Shown here piece by piece: positions 10,189 through 20,244 of a DNA stretch of 64,000 nt. The DNA is taken from NCBI GenBank assembly GCA_900208305.1, contig OAPG01000001.1, forward strand, positions 558,001 through 622,000, written 5' to 3'. Each line of letters opens with the position of its first letter. Position 1 is the stretch's first letter. The notes under the pieces were generated by a model, which made no database searches, was not told the origin of the DNA, and was given only the letters and a program-made list of their open reading frames with translations. The position numbers and the translations under genes were made by a program. The DNA comes from Melanopsichium pennsylvanicum. Lineage: Eukaryota > Basidiomycota > Ustilaginomycetes > Ustilaginales.

Positions 10189-10799
10189 GCTGCTACAACA
10201 ATATCGTACTAATCTTGATCATCGGCCCCGTGGTACCAAGAAATGGTTGTTGATCTTGGGATAATCAGCGCTTACCATTGACTATTCCATGCAGGCCAGC
10301 TGGGCAAGTTCAACTGATTTAATTAGACGGAGCATTCTAGATTGCGAATGACATGGAGGCGCCTCTGTGCGTGATTAAAGTGTGCTTTGGAAACAACACT
10401 GCGCCCGAGATCCCATGTGCGTACAGTAAACATGGATATGATTCTGGCGGTACAAACTTTATGGCTTTTTGACGTGCGTGGGTGATCCTCCACTTTGTTG
10501 TGCGATACAAAGATGTGGACCATGCACCGTCAACACGCACCGACGCCTCGCTGCGCCAAAAAACCACAAGAAACAAGAAACAAATAAACAAAAATTAGCA
10601 AGCGCCTGCCATGCATAATAAACTCGTGTGGCACTGAATCGGAGAGACTCGACAGAGTAAGCTTGACCCTGGACACCGTACTCGCATCCATTCATGTCCA
10701 TCCACCAATGCCACCTCGCTTGGTCTGTGGCGAGCTGGTATCACACTTTATTCGGAAAGTGTGCGCACTTGTTTCACATCCGAGACGAGACAGGACAGG
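10189..10799. other. Intergenic
   Basis: No convincing gene. On the minus strand a GTAAGC donor-like site with CTGAT downstream could belong to a 5' exon of the doubtful small gene. The right part should contain the promoter of the Ser/Gln-rich gene. Confidence 0.4.
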
Positions 10800-12284
10800 A
10801 TGAACGCAGGCTGCTCCACAGCCGCCTCTGCCCCACCACTATCTGCCGCGCCGACCTCAACCACTCCGCCTCTGGTCGCAACTCAAGCTTCTAGCGCTGC
10901 GCACTACAGACTAGGTAGAACGAGCAGAAGAAGGAGGAGGAGCAGCAGCAGTAGCGGTGCAAGTAGCTCTAGCGCCAACGGTGTCACCCTCAACACCTCA
11001 AATGGTGCACATATCAAGAGTAAGAGAAGACGACATAGCACACTTTCCAACGGCATAGCAAGCGGATCGGAAGAAGAGGGTGACAGAGCCCCTCCTACAT
11101 TCAGGCTAAGGCTTGGGAGCTATGTATCCGACTTTCGACTCAGGCATAGGAGTCATAGTCCCGGTCAAGGGCCAGCGTCACCCTCGACAATGGTAAGACC
11201 CAAGCATCAGTTGCGTATTCACACTACGACTCCCGTACAACAATCATCTTGGGTATCACAAGACCAAGTGTCGGCAATACCCTCGGCAGTTTCACCCACT
11301 ACCATCCCTAGCACCTCCAACTTGACGCAGCGCGCTGATGTTGTGGATATGGACCTTGATGTCCAATCGACGTTTCAAGCAATGCAAGTCGATTCCCCCA
11401 CAGCCTCCCCCTCTCCGACGGTCCACAACCCATTATTTTCCTCCGCAACCACCACCGCCGCCACCACCACCACATTTGGCAATCGGGTCCAACAACAACA
11501 ACGCCTTAGCCCAATTCCAAGCACCCTTCTCTACCCACTCCCTTTGGTGAGCGACATCAGATACGCCTCTCCTTCTACTACCCACAGAAGCGCTTTGTCC
11601 CCGCTTTTCGCCAGCGCTTCATTACCAAGTCTCTCACTTGCCTCGCACACCGGTGTGAATGCGGTGAGCCCTTCCGTATTCCCAAGCGCCAGTTTGTTGG
11701 CTAGTCGGAGGAACTCTAGGCAGAGTCTGAGCGTTCACTCAGGAGGAGGTATGAGAGAGCAAAGTCAAACGCATATGCCCGCAAGTCCATCGCCATTAGC
11801 CCGTACAATATCTTTCGCACCAAACATGACACCATCAACATTGTCATCATCGCAAACTTTGTCCTACCAGCAGCATAGTAATAAGTATACCCCTTCTCAG
11901 CCGAATTCATTTCAAACTTCTGCATCGTATCAAAATCCAACCGCAAACTCGTCAGCATTTCAGTCCATCATCCCAAATCAGTATCAGTATCAGTACCGGT
12001 CTTGTTCAAGCATGTTTTTTTCGCATCAGTCTCAGTCTCAATTGGTCCAGTCACAGTCACAATCAAAGTCTCTTTCGCACCAGAATCAGGATCAAAATCA
12101 AAATCAAAATCAAAATCAAATTCAAAATCAAATTCAAACATCTCGATCCACTAGGTCCAACTCAACCCCTCCTTCGGCTTTGACATCCACAACGGTCCGC
12201 CAAGACGCAAGCACGACGAGTATTGTTCCTTCAGCATCACCGTTGAGGCGTCATTCCGATGATCGGTCTTGTCCAACGCTGTGA
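10800..12284 (+). CDS. Ser/Thr/Gln-rich low-complexity protein (494 aa)
   Basis: Not recognised. From ATG 10800 the protein is Ser/Thr/Pro-rich throughout and shows no folded domain. An Arg/Ser block sits near residues 38-55 (GRTSRRRRRSSSSS) and a second basic block, KSKRRRHS, near 78, a plausible nuclear localisation signal. A Gln/Asn-rich segment near 395-450 contains QYQYQY, repeated QSQSQ and a QNQNQNQ run. No membrane helices. Such composition is common in fungal transcriptional regulators and RNA-granule proteins, but nothing here proves either role. The frame also opens upstream at a GTG (10761) without an ATG. Confidence 0.55.
   Translation: MNAGCSTAASAPPLSAAPTSTTPPLVATQASSAAHYRLGRTSRRRRRSSSSSGASSSSANGVTLNTSNGAHIKSKRRRHSTLSNGIASGSEEEGDRAPPTFRLRLGSYVSDFRLRHRSHSPGQGPASPSTMVRPKHQLRIHTTTPVQQSSWVSQDQVSAIPSAVSPTTIPSTSNLTQRADVVDMDLDVQSTFQAMQVDSPTASPSPTVHNPLFSSATTTAATTTTFGNRVQQQQRLSPIPSTLLYPLPLVSDIRYASPSTTHRSALSPLFASASLPSLSLASHTGVNAVSPSVFPSASLLASRRNSRQSLSVHSGGGMREQSQTHMPASPSPLARTISFAPNMTPSTLSSSQTLSYQQHSNKYTPSQPNSFQTSASYQNPTANSSAFQSIIPNQYQYQYRSCSSMFFSHQSQSQLVQSQSQSKSLSHQNQDQNQNQNQNQIQNQIQTSRSTRSNSTPPSALTSTTVRQDASTTSIVPSASPLRRHSDDRSCPTL
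12081..12137 (+). repeat. In-frame hexanucleotide tract encoding Gln-Asn
   Basis: About nine copies of a CARAAT-type hexamer (mostly CAAAAT) inside the 494-aa gene. It encodes an alternating Gln-Asn run. Unit length is a multiple of three, so copy-number change would keep the frame. Confidence 0.9.
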
Positions 12285-12466
12285 AATCTCACTGAAATCT
12301 CACTTAGTATGACCATGATGTGCGGTTTTGGTTTTAAAAAAAGCAGCATCATACCGTCGTCACACACGATTGGTGCATGCGTTTGGATTTACTGGAATTT
12401 GAACCACAACCCTACACCTACTACTGTGCTGCACTTCCAAGCGAAGTTTGGGTGAACAGGCTACGG

Positions 12467-13217
12467 CTAAGCATTTTTGGCCTTGTCAGCAATTGCCATG
12501 GGACTTTTCCTAGCGAAACCTACCCACCACAAAACTCTGAAACAGAACAGAATCAAAGTGATCATGATGTTTCCGAACAACAAGCTGTTCCAATTGTATG
12601 GATTTGCTAGCAATCCGAACTTGTCCATCACTCCTGCCTTTTTCACTGTCACTAACCCGGTTTTTGTGGGAGGACCGTTAGGAAGTAAGTAAAGAGTCAA
12701 ACCAATGTGTGTCCAATCTGCTGCACCCAACACGACGATTAGATACCTCATGATCCTTTCCAGAGCTTCATCGTTGTTGAATCTTAGAAATTTTCGAAGG
12801 GCGTAAAACATGAGCGCCGAATTGAGCATGATGAGAAAGTAGCAACTACCCAATTGACCGAGTGCCATACGTGTTGAATCGGTGAGTACGCCAGCGGTTC
12901 GTAATGAGGATTGAACCGCTGATGCGGGTATGAAGGCGGGAGGGATCAATTCATGATTGTATCGTTCGGGTAGAATTATAGCGTAAAAGCATCCGGCGAG
13001 CACCGAAATGGGTTCGAGTACGCCAAAGAAAAAGTACTGTGTTGAAGCGAGTTTGCAAAAAGAAAAAGGGTTGCAAAAAGGAAAAGGGCGTGTCAGAAAC
13101 AGCAACAAGAATCGGGAGGACCGAAAGGCGAGTTTGAGTTCAAAGAGCCGCGATGGGACTCACCCAGTGATCAGGAAACGCATCGAGGTGTTTGCTCTGT
13201 ATAATTTTATTCGCCAT
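12467..13217 (-). CDS. DUF7704-like four-helix membrane protein, spliced (207 aa)
   Basis: Two exons. Exon 1 runs 13217 down to 13164 (18 codons, MANKIIQSKHLDAFPDHW) and ends at a GTGAGT donor. The intron is 13163-13037 (127 nt) with a CAACACAG acceptor. Exon 2 runs 13036-12467 and both junctions are phase 0. The joined start, DHW-YFFFGVLEPISVLAGCFYA, matches the fungal DUF7704 pattern of a short N-terminus followed by FxxxEPxSxLxGxxYA. About four membrane helices are visible, including YFLIMLNSALMFYAL, IVVLGAADWTHIGLTLYLLP and the C-terminal NIMITLILFCFRVLWWVG. The family has no assigned function. It shares a ~720 bp divergent promoter region with SPC24. Confidence 0.78.
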
Positions 13218-13940
13218 GCTTTGCTATATTCAGGGAAATAGAAGGGGTTAAGGGATATGGTTAAGAAGCAAGGTGCCTCTCAATAATCACCCCTAAGTTA
13301 AGTTAATGCAACTTTCAACTGAACTGCGAACTCCGAATTGAAGAATGATATATATCGCGTAAATCACGCCAAAAAAAAAGGTGCGGAGAAACGTGCAAGA
13401 ATGTGTCACTCTACATATTAATAATATTTTGAATGTAGACTGTGTCTTTTTTTCCCGCTTTTTTTTTCTCTGTTTTCCTCTCTGAGGAACGTATCACGTG
13501 CAGAGACTATTAACGCGTGAGTTGGTATGTATAGTAAGAAATAAAGTAACACCTTTTGTTTTTGGGGCTGCGCCATGAAGCTCGAGACGCGATTCAACCA
13601 ACACTTGGCATTCTCGATAGCCAAGATCAACATCTTGAACCCTTGCAGACCTATCAACCTGCAAACTAAAACCACCATCATCATCGTCTCCATTCTCACT
13701 ATACACGCACACACACACAGCCACACAACCACTCTGCGTGACTCACCGATAGCTTTGCTCCATCTTATTCCCATTGGACATCAAACCTCGATTCAGCACA
13801 ATTCAACTTAGTTTCGAATACGATCCGAGACACTAAACAATCTCAATTACGCATTTCTTCTCGTCACAACTGTCATCAAATCTCCACGCACAATCATACA
13901 TACACACATTACCGCCAGGTATTCTACAACCGCTGGAAAT
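13218..13940. other. Divergent promoter region
   Basis: Separates the leftward DUF7704-like gene from rightward SPC24. AT-rich tracts, a short CA repeat (about 13706-13720) and pyrimidine-rich DNA before SPC24. No gene seen. Confidence 0.5.
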
Positions 13941-14855
13941 ATGGACGCATCATCAGTCCTAATGCCACATCCCTCAACCATTCCCACCACCACCAACACC
14001 ACCGCCGTCGCCATCAACTCTACCATTGGTGCAATAGACGAAGCCAGATTAACCGACGACGATATTGACTCTCTCATCGCCTCCCTGTCCCCCACTTCCG
14101 AGTTGGACCATCTTCGTTCTATCGAGAAAACCATTCGCGAAACTCAATCACGACGAAAACGCGAAGAAGAAGCAAATCGAGCCAAGATCCACGCTCTTGA
14201 ATCTTCATTGAACGAACTACGTAAACAGTCGACTCGTCAAGCAGCCGATTGGAGAAGTTTGGCACAACATGCTGAAACCATTGAAAAACTTGATAATCGA
14301 AATTTCGACCTGGCCAAAAAAATCAATGAACAGGAAGGCGTACTCAATGGAATGCAGACTCAAGTGTTGGAATTGAAAAGGTTGATGGAAGAGTGTGAAG
14401 CGGTGGATGTAGAGGATTCGGTAGAGATGGATAAAGATGCGTAAGTCATTTGCAAGCCTTTCCCTCTCTTGAACTGCGCGATCGATCGTTGCTTTCTGTT
14501 CAGATTTGGGGTAAGAACAAGATCAAGGCGTAGACACTAATTCATATAACTCCCCCTCCCTCCTTTACATTATTCTGCCTTTGCGGGATCTTTCCAATGA
14601 AAATCCAGTCTATGTTTGAGGATCTTCAGAAGCTTAGGTTTTCTCCCATCCAAATCATCCTCCACCATAAATGATACTAACGGTGAAACGCAAGAAACAT
14701 CAAACAAACTCGCAATGGATCAATGGTCCTCAATCCTAGTCCGATCCGACACTAGAAACACTGCCATCCAATTTGATATTCAATCCGACCACTTGAACCA
14801 CAATCATATCTCTCCGCTCGTATTGGCAGATCAACTCTGGAAAGCTGCTGAATGA
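13941..14855 (+). CDS. SPC24: Kinetochore protein Spc24, spliced (248 aa)
   Basis: Probable Spc24 subunit of the NDC80 complex, which pairs with Spc25 to anchor the complex to the inner kinetochore. Exon 1 is 13941-14440, the intron 14441-14608 (168 nt, GTAAGT...CCAG), exon 2 14609-14855. Exon 1 ends two bases into a codon and exon 2 restores it (GC plus T, Ala). Residues ~35-160 form a charged heptad-like coiled coil (ETQSRRKREEEANRAK..., AETIEKLDNRNFDLAKKINEQEG). Directly after the junction comes LRIFRSLGF, the hallmark entry to the Spc24 C-terminal globular domain. Length is near the family's 200-250. An alternative acceptor near 14503 would put a stop in frame. Function is inferred from architecture and this motif. 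Confidence 0.75.
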
Positions 14856-14914
14856 AAAACATCACTCCCCCTTGACGCTACACCAGTCCCACCTTTTTCT
14901 TCTACTGTAATATA

Positions 14915-14945
<31 letters not shown>

Positions 14946-15155
14946 TTTAAATTTTTTGGTCAACCTTTTTGCTCGTGTATTTAACACAAGCAGTTATTTG
15001 TAAGAACAAAAAATAAATATAAAACTTATGCCAAGTTGATGGCTCAAGAAAGAAAAATTCTTTACTGAACAATGCCTAAACCCCTCCCCCCCCAAAACAA
15101 AAAATAAAAAAAATAAAAAAGGCGAAGAAAAGAAGAAAACCTAACATTACCTTAC
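14856..15155. other. 3' flank of SPC24 with TA microsatellite
   Basis: AT-rich, no coding frame. Contains the TA tract described separately and C/A homopolymer runs near 15080-15120. Confidence 0.5.
14921..14945. repeat. (TA)12 microsatellite
   Basis: Twelve and a half uninterrupted TA units just downstream of SPC24. Confidence 0.95.
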
Positions 15156-15753
15156 CAGTTCAAACTGAACTGTATAACTCCCTCAACAATGGTGAGGTTT
15201 TGGAATGCAATGAGATTGGATATAACAACAAGTTCAGCCTTGGCAAATGACTTTGGAACAAATTCTGCAGGACCCATCATCAAGTCATTGTTACAGGGCA
15301 CATAATACCAATTTAACTTCCAATAAGACAGGGAGTTCTAACCAAACTTGGTTGGAAAATCTGCTAAAAGCCATAGATGAGGAAAAGAGGTCTAATGAGG
15401 GCTTCTGTACAGGATACTAGGCTTCCAGCTGGTATGGAAGGTCTAGACAGATGGTATAGTACATATGAGGCCCAGCTGCTGTCAGGCACTAACTCTGGGA
15501 GTTGGCATTGATAAACATGGGCACCTGGGTTTGTGTACAGTGCAATAAGATGCCATCTCAGTATTTAGCATCTTGTCAATTGCTGCAATCCTATGGTATT
15601 GCAGCAACTCAGTTTCTGTGTCCTCCTTGCCTGAAGAAGTCCATCATCACCAACAATTGTCAGCACCTCAACTGTAGTCCTCAACAACAAGCAACAACAC
15701 CTTCTAGGCTCTCAGAAGAAGTCTTGCACCATGACCAACACTTGTCTCAATAA
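15156..15753 (+). pseudogene. Frameshifted relic, probably of a mobile element
   Basis: Three plus-strand frames succeed one another with protein-like content: first to a stop near 15301, then NTNLTSNKTGSSNQTWLENL with continuation to a stop near 15420, then RLPAGMEGLDRWYSTYEAQL, then a last frame from ATG 15517 to a stop at 15751-15753 with CVQC and CPPC pairs about 30 residues apart. Codons are AT-richer and use many CAG/TTG/AAT triplets, unlike neighbouring host genes but like the relic at 46.5-47.4 kb. The CX2C pairs could have formed a zinc-binding site. The source family is not recognised; a decayed retroelement or transposon gene is most likely. Confidence 0.5.
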
Positions 15754-16286
15754 CACTTGTGCAACTTCAAGGTTGCACATTATCCAGATGGACCACTTTT
15801 CCTCTGAACAGAGTATTCACAGTGACTATTTTAGCTCGGTAGCATTCTATCAGATCTCAAACAGAACTGCATAGAACCTCATGTTTCATTGGTTCTCATA
15901 TCAAGTTATGATAGAACTGCCAGTTTCATTGTATCTCAAACTCGTACTTAGGTGAACTCATCTCCCAAACAATCTCATTCTCATTGTGCTTTCAAACCAC
16001 CATTTACAATGAAAATTAAATTCTGCAATCACCGGTATCCAAATTCAGCTCATTGTCATTCTCATTTCTTCACCATTACTTCCCAAACTGCCTTTGCATA
16101 TCTGACCAAACCAGACAAAACAAAAAAAAAGGCTTTTCTTTTCATTACTTCAAACCAACCATTTTTACCAAAGTGACAAAGAAGTAAAAGAAAAATGAAA
16201 CCCATCTTTGTTTTTCTGCTGTACTTGTACATCCCTCTCCCTCTCCATCCCCTGCCTTTGCCTTGATGAGGGAGAGTGGAATCAAG
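15754..16286. other. AT-rich intergenic DNA
   Basis: Continuation of the AT-rich block; short imperfect repetition of TCTCAAAC / TTTCATTG motifs around 15850-15950. No gene seen. It is downstream of GID4. Confidence 0.4.
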
Positions 16287-19200
16287 TTAGCGCATCTCAA
16301 AAGCGCAACTAGTAGCTTGAGGAGTATGACTCAAACTCAATTGTTGATACGGTTCGGAATTTTCATGAAAGTAAAAACCACTCATTTTACCCACCGCTCC
16401 AAAATCGTCATCCTCCCCCTCTCCCTCCTCATCACTTTCATAACTCATCACATCTTCCTCCACCACACTCTCTTTCCACATATTTTCAAACGCTTCCATT
16501 CTTTCCACCCCAACATCACCACCACCTCCTGCAGATGCTGATGCCATGGTACTACCTGTACCTGCTGTACCTGTGGTCGTGGTGCCCAGGTTGGGACTGG
16601 TAGGACTGGTGGGCCAAAAAACTGGTCCTGAAGGTGGTAATCCGTGTGGCGAGCGTGGGTGATAGATCGGATGATAGTATGTTGCGTTGCTGGTGTTGTT
16701 GTTGTAGTTGCTTCTTTGGGAATCGGCAAGGGCAATGTTGGTGGATGGGGATGAAAGTGAGAGTTCTCTACGTCGTTGTGTTCTTGCTGCATACCATTGT
16801 GCGCCTGAAACCGCTGTTGCTGCTGTTGGTGCATTCCCTGCCGCCGTGGAAGTGGTGGCGGTAGAAGACGAGTGGGACAAAATGGGCGAGTCACCTTCAT
16901 TCGATCCCATCCTATACCCTCCACCACCACCAACACCAGTACTATTACCACTGGCCATAGAAACATTACTTGCACTCCTACCACGTGCCGCACCACCACT
17001 ACTACTACTCGAAAAACTCTTTCTCCCCACCCTCGCACTCGCCCTCGCATTCGCACCTGCGCTTGCACTTTCGCCGAGCTCCACACAAACGTAGTAAAAC
17101 CCAGCAAATGAGGCACCGTTGATATCCCTCACCCTATGATCCGGAACCAAAAACTTTTCCTTCCATCGCATGAAAACAAACCCCTTATTCAAATGGTTGA
17201 ACCTCAACCCGGGTTTGCTCAATCCACTCCTGAGAGGTCTGAAAGGCGGAAACCTTGCCCAATGCTTCAAGTCGTCCGCTTCGGTCGCACCCCACTTCTC
17301 CGTCACAAATCCATACCGATCTCCGATGATCTCGGCATCAAAATACGTCGTCAGCTCCGGCCAGTCCTCGGTCAATCCACGAATATTGAGATAGCCACAA
17401 AGATGGGATGCTTCCAGATCCACATTCACAATGCGCACCGTGACATCGTACGAGTTGCGCCCCGATTTTTGAGTACCGTTGAACGTCGCACCAGGGTAAA
17501 GGCATCCTCTGGTTTTGGGAGGCGCGCGAAGCAGCGAGAGTTCGACCAGCGGGTCTGGTCTTGCTGGGTCAAAGAATCCAGGATTGCTTTGCTTGGCGGC
17601 CAAACCCAATGCGATCTTTTCATCATCCATATCCACTTCCATGACTTCGTCTTGTCGAGCTTTGCCTGATTCTGAGCCACGAGTAAAAGCAGGGTCCGGA
17701 TAAGAGTAAGACAGAAGATCTACGTGGTACCTTACAGCGCGGGTGGGATCGATTCCGGTAGCATGCTGCGCAGAGGAAGCAGCCAGTGATGTTGATGTGG
17801 AACAAGAGATGAGCGCAGGTGGTCTTGTCACTCGTGCCGCGTTATAGAGCTCATCGGCAATGACGTGTGTTGAAAGTAAGCCGAGTCGTGGCCTTGTCAC
17901 CGCTCCTGGACCATACGGATCATCGTCCTTTGCTGCGTTAGTGCCCACTACAGCGAACGGCATGGTGGTGGGCCCTGTACACGATCCAGAGCGGCTCAAA
18001 CGGCGTGCTGACGAAGGGCGACGCTGCTTGACTCCGCCAGGGATTGCATGGGCGGGTGCAGGCACGTGCGGCGTGTGCGAGGTAGATCCCGGTGAGCTCG
18101 TCGATGCTTGGTGCTGGCTACCGCTGCTCCGGGATGTAATCTGTGGGAGTGGATGAGTCGAAAGAGACGCAGAACGGGAAGCATTGTGAGTTGTTTGCAT
18201 GCTCCCGAGCAAAGGAGTGCTTTCCAAAATTGGTGTGGGCGTGTAAGACGGAGGGAGGCTGACCACGACGGAAGCAGTAGGGAGCGAAGAGCTTACACTC
18301 TCGGGACCGAAACTCAAGCTTCTTGAAAAGCTGCCCGACCTGCCCAGACCGTACATAGATGATGCTGATTCTGCCGCGCCGGTGTTATGCTGAGGCTCGC
18401 TATCGGCGAAACGAATGCGTCCGCGGCTGGAGGATCTTGCGATACTAGGTGGAGACGAAGGCGCGCGCAAGGCTGGCGAGAGGGGTGCGCGTTCGAGTGG
18501 TGGAAATGCCGAAGGGTCGTGCATGTGTACATCCTCGACAGACTGCGTGGGAGCTGCATCTCCGCCGGCGCCCATATTGTCGACTGAAATGGTGAGATGG
18601 GTTTCGGGAGCATTGGGCTGGGGAATTATGGGGGTGGCTGGGCTGCTGGCATCGGGCGAAAAGTTTGGATTGGCTTGAACAGCAGAAGAGGCTTGTGTAC
18701 TGTTCGAGGTATTTTGCACATCATGGTGAGATGTGCTGTGCGTGCTTGTGAGCGGCTGCTGGATATCGGTGGTATGTGCAGATCTTGAAGCAGGCACGAG
18801 ATGCGAGTCAGACGAGGCAGAAGCATGGGTGGTGGTGGACAGTGCGGACGGCACGGTGTTGGTCGTGATGTTGACATGGGCAAGTTGAGCAGAGCATTGC
18901 ATACAGATGGCGTGACCATCAGCATCAGTGGGCACAGATTCGTCGGTGCCGAGATGGCGGGAAAGGGCAGCGGCAGCTGCTGCATTGATGGCAGAGGTGA
19001 GGGTTTGATGCGGCTGAAGACGATGTTGAGAGCGAATCGAGTCGGGAGCAAAGGCATACGAAGAGGGACTAGGTGCGGACATGGAGGCTGAGGAAGGAGT
19101 GCGAGGCAGACCTGGATGGCGATCTTGTGAAGGAGGTAATGCGTCGAGCAATTGACCGCAGCGAGCGCAGTGCTTAGGTTGGGCAATGGCTGCTTCCAAG

Positions 19201-19412
19201 CGCCTCGATGATGCATCGATGCTCAAGAGCTGGTCGCTGTTGTCTGACGCAACATGGCTGCTGTTGATGTCGGTGCCAGATTGCGTTGAGGCAGAAGCAT
19301 AGACAGATGAGCGCTGATCGAGAGTGGAGTTGGAGATGGATGCATCGGCCTCACTTCTAGCCACAGCTGGATTGGGGCTTGTAGGCAAGGTGAAAGATGG
19401 ACCGGGAGTCAT
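16287..19412 (-). CDS. GID4: GID4/Vid24 substrate receptor of the GID E3 ubiquitin ligase (1041 aa)
   Basis: Receptor subunit of the GID/CTLH ubiquitin ligase; in yeast it binds N-terminal proline degrons of gluconeogenic enzymes such as Fbp1 for glucose-induced degradation. The Vid24/GID4 beta-barrel covers roughly residues 620-785 and shows GCLYPGATFNGTQKSGRNSYDV, LCGYLNIRGLTEDWPELTTYFDAEI, HWARFPPF, FMRWKEKFLVPDH and GASFAGFYYVCVE. Start at ATG 19410-19412, the first ATG of a frame that stays open upstream. The protein is about three times the size of yeast or human GID4: a ~600-residue Ser/Thr/Pro-rich N-arm with CARCG (~81) and CMQC (~171), and a ~250-residue C-arm with Ser/Gly runs and an acidic patch near the end. 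Confidence 0.9.
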   Translation of the reverse strand: MTPGPSFTLPTSPNPAVARSEADASISNSTLDQRSSVYASASTQSGTDINSSHVASDNSDQLLSIDASSRRLEAAIAQPKHCARCGQLLDALPPSQDRHPGLPRTPSSASMSAPSPSSYAFAPDSIRSQHRLQPHQTLTSAINAAAAAALSRHLGTDESVPTDADGHAICMQCSAQLAHVNITTNTVPSALSTTTHASASSDSHLVPASRSAHTTDIQQPLTSTHSTSHHDVQNTSNSTQASSAVQANPNFSPDASSPATPIIPQPNAPETHLTISVDNMGAGGDAAPTQSVEDVHMHDPSAFPPLERAPLSPALRAPSSPPSIARSSSRGRIRFADSEPQHNTGAAESASSMYGLGRSGSFSRSLSFGPESVSSSLPTASVVVSLPPSYTPTPILESTPLLGSMQTTHNASRSASLSTHPLPQITSRSSGSQHQASTSSPGSTSHTPHVPAPAHAIPGGVKQRRPSSARRLSRSGSCTGPTTMPFAVVGTNAAKDDDPYGPGAVTRPRLGLLSTHVIADELYNAARVTRPPALISCSTSTSLAASSAQHATGIDPTRAVRYHVDLLSYSYPDPAFTRGSESGKARQDEVMEVDMDDEKIALGLAAKQSNPGFFDPARPDPLVELSLLRAPPKTRGCLYPGATFNGTQKSGRNSYDVTVRIVNVDLEASHLCGYLNIRGLTEDWPELTTYFDAEIIGDRYGFVTEKWGATEADDLKHWARFPPFRPLRSGLSKPGLRFNHLNKGFVFMRWKEKFLVPDHRVRDINGASFAGFYYVCVELGESASAGANARASARVGRKSFSSSSSGGAARGRSASNVSMASGNSTGVGGGGGYRMGSNEGDSPILSHSSSTATTSTAAGNAPTAATAVSGAQWYAARTQRRRELSLSSPSTNIALADSQRSNYNNNTSNATYYHPIYHPRSPHGLPPSGPVFWPTSPTSPNLGTTTTGTAGTGSTMASASAGGGGDVGVERMEAFENMWKESVVEEDVMSYESDEEGEGEDDDFGAVGKMSGFYFHENSEPYQQLSLSHTPQATSCAFEMR

Positions 19413-20244
19413 GATGCGAAGTGGTATGCCTCGAGAGGGGGGGCAGAAGGAAAGACCCGGAAACAAAAGACAATTGGCATTCCTTGAAAGGGAGTGTAAG
19501 CCTGGCAGATGGAGCCAGTCACCGTAGCTGCTTTGCTTTGACAAAGGGCTGGGATCGAAAACTGTAAGCAGCGCTTTTGGTCATCCACTTAGATGACTGC
19601 GGTTGTGGTATTTTATGATGTTATGATGTAGCTGTGTGGCCGAGCAGATAAAATCATAGGGAAATGATTGTGAAAGGTATAGATCGAGATTAGTGTGATA
19701 TATTCAGAAGTGGTGAATGCGACGTGAAAAGGCACTCGAACGTCGATCAAGGATCATGAGGAGTGTGAGAGAGGAGGACCAAGAAGAGATTATTCATAGA
19801 CTTAGTTAAGTTACAGTTCAGTCACAGTGCAGTTCTGATCAGTTCAGTTTAGTACATCAGCCAACTCGAGCAACTCCACACACTCGTTTTGCGGCTCTTG
19901 GGCGTGTGACTTGACAGTGTTTGTGTGAGTGACTGTGATGCAATCAAACCCAGCCAACCCAAGCTTAAGGCACTGTATCACAGAAATCAAGAAACGTCAA
20001 CTCATCGACTGTAACTAATTTACTCTGAAATTGTGCCCTGACTTTGAACCCCTCAAAGCCCGACTATATATGCGAGCGCGCATCCGTGACAGTCAGAGGG
20101 TTGGCTCACTCGCAAGCGATTTTCTAGACCCTCCACTGTCATAATGAAGCCAGCCAACACACACTGCTTGCCCTGCCAAGACAAACAAGTTCTGGTTCTC
20201 ACAAAGTAGCTTCCGAGCATTCGTTGCATTGGCATTGCCAGAGT
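19413..20244. other. Intergenic: GID4 promoter and GPI1 3' flank
   Basis: No gene seen. Around 19800-19860 an imperfect tandem of CAGTTCAGT-like units occurs, and TATATAT lies at about 20063-20069. Confidence 0.45.

Noticed and set aside
14504..14512. Micro-exon inside the SPC24 intron (TTCAG/ATTTGGG/GTAAG)
   Set aside because: Its 7-nt length would leave the reading phase wrong at the exon that starts LCLRIFRSLGF; the simple two-exon model keeps the frame.
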